Positions 62,455 to 64,000 of a DNA stretch of 64,000 bases are shown in pieces; within the stretch, counting starts at the first letter, position 1, and the number at the start of each line of letters is the position of its first letter. The position numbers were made by a program, and so were the translations under genes. The notes beneath the pieces were generated by a model. That model was not told the origin of the DNA. It saw only the letters and a list, made by a program, of their open reading frames with translations, and ran no database searches. The stretch covers positions 1 to 64,000 of the forward strand of contig NZ_JACARC010000077.1 of assembly GCF_013386825.1 (NCBI RefSeq), written 5' to 3'. This DNA comes from Pseudomonas sp. IPO3778 (lineage in GTDB: Bacteria > Pseudomonadota > Gammaproteobacteria > Pseudomonadales > Pseudomonadaceae).

Positions 62455-62856
62455 ATGAAAAAAATCATCCTCCTGGGCCTGACCGCCCTGCTGGGAGCCT
62501 GCCAGACCATGAGCCCCGCCCCCAAAGCCAGCCTCGATGGCGAAGTGTTCTACCTGCAACGCATCGCCCTGCCGCCCGCCGCCACCTTGAGTGTGACCCT
62601 GCAAGACGTGTCCTTGATGGACGCCCCGGCCGTGACCCTGGCCGAGCAGAAAGGCCCGGTAAAAGGCCAGGTGCCGCTGCCGTTTCACCTGAGCTACGAC
62701 CCGGCCCAGATCAAGCCCGGCCACAGTTATTCGGTCAGCGCTCGCATCGAACTGGATCGCAAGCTACTGTTTATCACCACCGAACGGCACGCCGTGCAGT
62801 TGAATGGTACGGACCCACAACCGTTGCGCCTGCGCGTGGATGCGGTTGCACACTGA
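62455..62856 (+). CDS. YbaY-family lipoprotein
   Basis: A 133-residue lipoprotein. The signal peptide MKKIILLGLTALLGAC ends in the lipobox LGAC, with the lipidated Cys at residue 16. The mature part is a small beta-sandwich of the YbaY type: GEVFYLQRIALPPAATLSV, then PLPFHLSYDPAQIKPGHSYS near 75-94 and RIELDRKLLF. AAGGAG lies 7 bases before the ATG; the frame extending to 62422 is unsupported. The family has no firm function. It lies 52 bases after plsB and 28 before the DUF4197 gene. Confidence 0.88.
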   Translation: MKKIILLGLTALLGACQTMSPAPKASLDGEVFYLQRIALPPAATLSVTLQDVSLMDAPAVTLAEQKGPVKGQVPLPFHLSYDPAQIKPGHSYSVSARIELDRKLLFITTERHAVQLNGTDPQPLRLRVDAVAH

Positions 62857-62883
62857 TTAAAAATCGAACATAAGGAAGCGCCC

Positions 62884-63573
62884 ATGCTCCGTAACTCCCT
62901 TCGCCTCACTGCCCTGTGCGCCGGCTTGCTGCTCGGCGCCAACGCCATGGCGTTGTCCCTCGGCAGCCTGTCCCAGGGCGACGCCACCGGCGGCCTGAAA
63001 GACGCACTGACCCAAGGCGCGCAGGTTGCCGTCAAACAACTGGGGGTTCCCGGTGGTTTCAGCAACAACCCCGAGGTGAAAATCGGCCTGCCGGGCAAGT
63101 TGGGCAAAGTTGCCGACAAGTTGAAAATGTTCGGCATGGGTGACCAGGTCAACCAACTGGAAGCCAGCATGAACAAGGCGGCTGAGTCTGCCGTGACCCA
63201 GGCCCAGCCGATCCTGGTCAACGCCGTGAAAAACATGAGCGTGACCGACGCCAAGGGCATCCTCACCGGTGGCCAGGACTCGGCCACCCAGTACCTGAAC
63301 AAAAGCAGCCGTGACGAGATCCGGGCCAAGTTCCTGCCGATCGTCAAGGCCGCCACCGACAAGGTCGGCGTGGCCCAGCAGTACAATGCACTGGCAGGCA
63401 AAGCCGCCACCTTTGGCGCGATTGATGCCAAGAGTGCCAACGTCGAAAGCTACGTGACGGAGCAGGCACTGGACGGGCTGTTCAAGATGATCGCCCAGCA
63501 GGAAGAGACGATTCGCAAGAACCCGGCAGCGGCGGCTACCAGCTTGGCGAAGAAGGTCTTCGGGGCCCTGTAA
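62884..63573 (+). CDS. Exported DUF4197 protein
   Basis: A 229-residue protein with a signal peptide (MLRNSLRLTALCAGLLLGANA, cleaved before MALSLG or ALSLG). The mature part is alpha-helical and fits DUF4197: GLKDALTQGAQVAVKQLG near 38-55, AAESAVTQAQPILVNAVKNM near 100-119, DAKGILTGGQDSATQYL, and the C-terminal ALDGLFKMIAQQEETIRKNP. The function of the family is unknown. AAGGAAG precedes the ATG. A perfect terminator follows 28 bases after the stop. Confidence 0.88.
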   Translation: MLRNSLRLTALCAGLLLGANAMALSLGSLSQGDATGGLKDALTQGAQVAVKQLGVPGGFSNNPEVKIGLPGKLGKVADKLKMFGMGDQVNQLEASMNKAAESAVTQAQPILVNAVKNMSVTDAKGILTGGQDSATQYLNKSSRDEIRAKFLPIVKAATDKVGVAQQYNALAGKAATFGAIDAKSANVESYVTEQALDGLFKMIAQQEETIRKNPAAAATSLAKKVFGAL

Positions 63574-63600
63574 CTCATAGGCTGTGATTTATCCTGAATA

Positions 63601-63633
63601 TACAAACGCCCCGCACGTGTCGGGGCGTTTGTA
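63601..63633. terminator. Bidirectional terminator after the DUF4197 gene
   Basis: TACAAACGCCCCG and CGGGGCGTTTGTA form a perfect 13-base-pair stem around a 7-base loop; T residues occur at the 3' side on both strands. Confidence 0.9.
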
Positions 63634-63674
63634 TTAACTGAACATGAAAACAGGCATGCCCCCAATCAAGGCAA

Positions 63675-63884
63675 TCAACGGCTGATGAGGGTGTTGCTGT
63701 TGTTGATCGTGATACTACTTTGCGGCTGCGCGTGACTGTATCGAACAGCCCCGTCCTCATCGCGCGGGCGTGCAGCCTCACCGTCATGTTTTTTGCAGGC
63801 ATGATGGGGTTGAGGTCGGTTCAAACCACCCCCCAACATCAAACCCACCCCCATGTACAGGTTACCTAACGCTTGTAAAAGCAT
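63675..63884 (-). CDS. Possible small hypothetical protein
   Basis: A 69-residue frame (MLLQALGNLYMGVGLMLGGG...) with a short hydrophobic N-terminal part and a polar, His-rich rest. GAGG lies about 10 bases before the ATG, and a bidirectional terminator stands 42 bases after the stop. These fit a real gene but do not prove it. I recognise no family. It could be a chance frame. Confidence 0.3.
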   Translation of the reverse strand: MLLQALGNLYMGVGLMLGGGLNRPQPHHACKKHDGEAARPRDEDGAVRYSHAQPQSSITINNSNTLISR

Positions 63885-64000
63885 CGTCTGCCGCCTCTAT
63901 GAATTGTCTGGAAACTTTCTTCCTGAGGGTCACCCGAGAAAGAAATCACCTGCCTATCAGGTAACCCTATGTGGCAATTTGGCCGTAGCAGTTCCTTCAA

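Larger units (their letters stand above)
63574..64000. other. Right-end region without a firm gene
   Basis: These 427 bases hold a bidirectional terminator (63601-63633) and weak open frames. One is a 69-codon minus-strand frame (63675-63884, listed separately). Another is a 16-codon plus-strand frame at 63685-63735 (MRVLLLLIVILLCGCA), which looks like a lipoprotein signal peptide with almost no mature part. A third is an ATG at 63969 (MWQFGRSSS...) with AGGTAA before it, which runs off the window and might be a new gene. Confidence 0.5.

Noticed and set aside
63770..63964. A 64-codon plus-strand frame near the right end
   Set aside because: It has no ribosome-binding site, has low-complexity composition, and partly overlaps the better-placed minus-strand frame.

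Overview
The window looks like a chromosomal core segment of a Pseudomonas from the fluorescens group. The gene content and order (nlpD-rpoS, the adhC-fghA formaldehyde block with its LysR gene, and the rpsB-to-ispD string), the high-GC coding style and six copies of a GTGGGAGC...GCTCCCAC REP doublet all point that way. This assignment is by recognition; no database search was possible. I see no tRNA, rRNA, CRISPR array, insertion sequence or prophage.

Layout. (1) 0.1-3.5 kb: the tail of the 'ligase-associated' DNA repair operon (Lhr-type helicase, PdeM nuclease) and a small proline-rich hypothetical. (2) 3.5-7 kb: dcd, a cold-shock gene with a long leader, a REP doublet, then rpoS and nlpD. 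(3) 7-12 kb: pcm-surE-truD-ispF and the glutathione-dependent formaldehyde genes fghA-adhC, with the divergent LysR gene gfnR. (4) 13.1-16.2 kb: a 1013-residue protein resembling Pseudomonas 'dermonecrotic / membrane-targeted effector' toxins. It is the one clearly accessory gene and sits inside an otherwise conserved housekeeping block. (5) 16.2-42.5 kb, all on the minus strand and read right to left: rpsB-tsf-pyrH-frr-uppS-cdsA-dxr-rseP-bamA-skp-lpxD-fabZ-lpxA-lpxB-rnhB-dnaE-accA-tilS-pyrG-kdsA-eno-ftsB-ispD. This run joins translation, lipid A and fatty-acid synthesis, envelope assembly, isoprenoid precursors, replication and cell division. (6) 42.9-53 kb: map, glnD, dapC, a Na+/H+ antiporter, a YffB-like thioredoxin-fold protein, dapD, csdA-csdE and convergent tcdA. 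(7) 54-63.6 kb: an NdvB-type glucan synthase, dapE-rlmA, a small hypothetical, a second cold-shock gene, plsB, a YbaY-like lipoprotein and a DUF4197 protein.

How it works together. Most genes are essential housekeeping functions. dapC, dapD and dapE give three steps of the succinylase lysine/diaminopimelate pathway. dxr, ispD and ispF give three steps of the MEP pathway. lpxD, fabZ, lpxA, lpxB and kdsA give the lipopolysaccharide core pathway. rpoS, nlpD, pcm and surE form the classical stationary-phase survival cluster.

The most interesting signals are these. The toxin-like protein has a C-terminal E-x-H ... E ... H arrangement resembling the TIKI/ChaN/EreA-fold Ras protease (RRSP) family. 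A roughly 170-bp imperfect palindrome lies between rnhB and dnaE. Terminator-like hairpins run up to, or almost up to, the start codons of ispF and bamA. One REP doublet is nested inside another. A well-conserved S2-type autoregulatory leader precedes rpsB.
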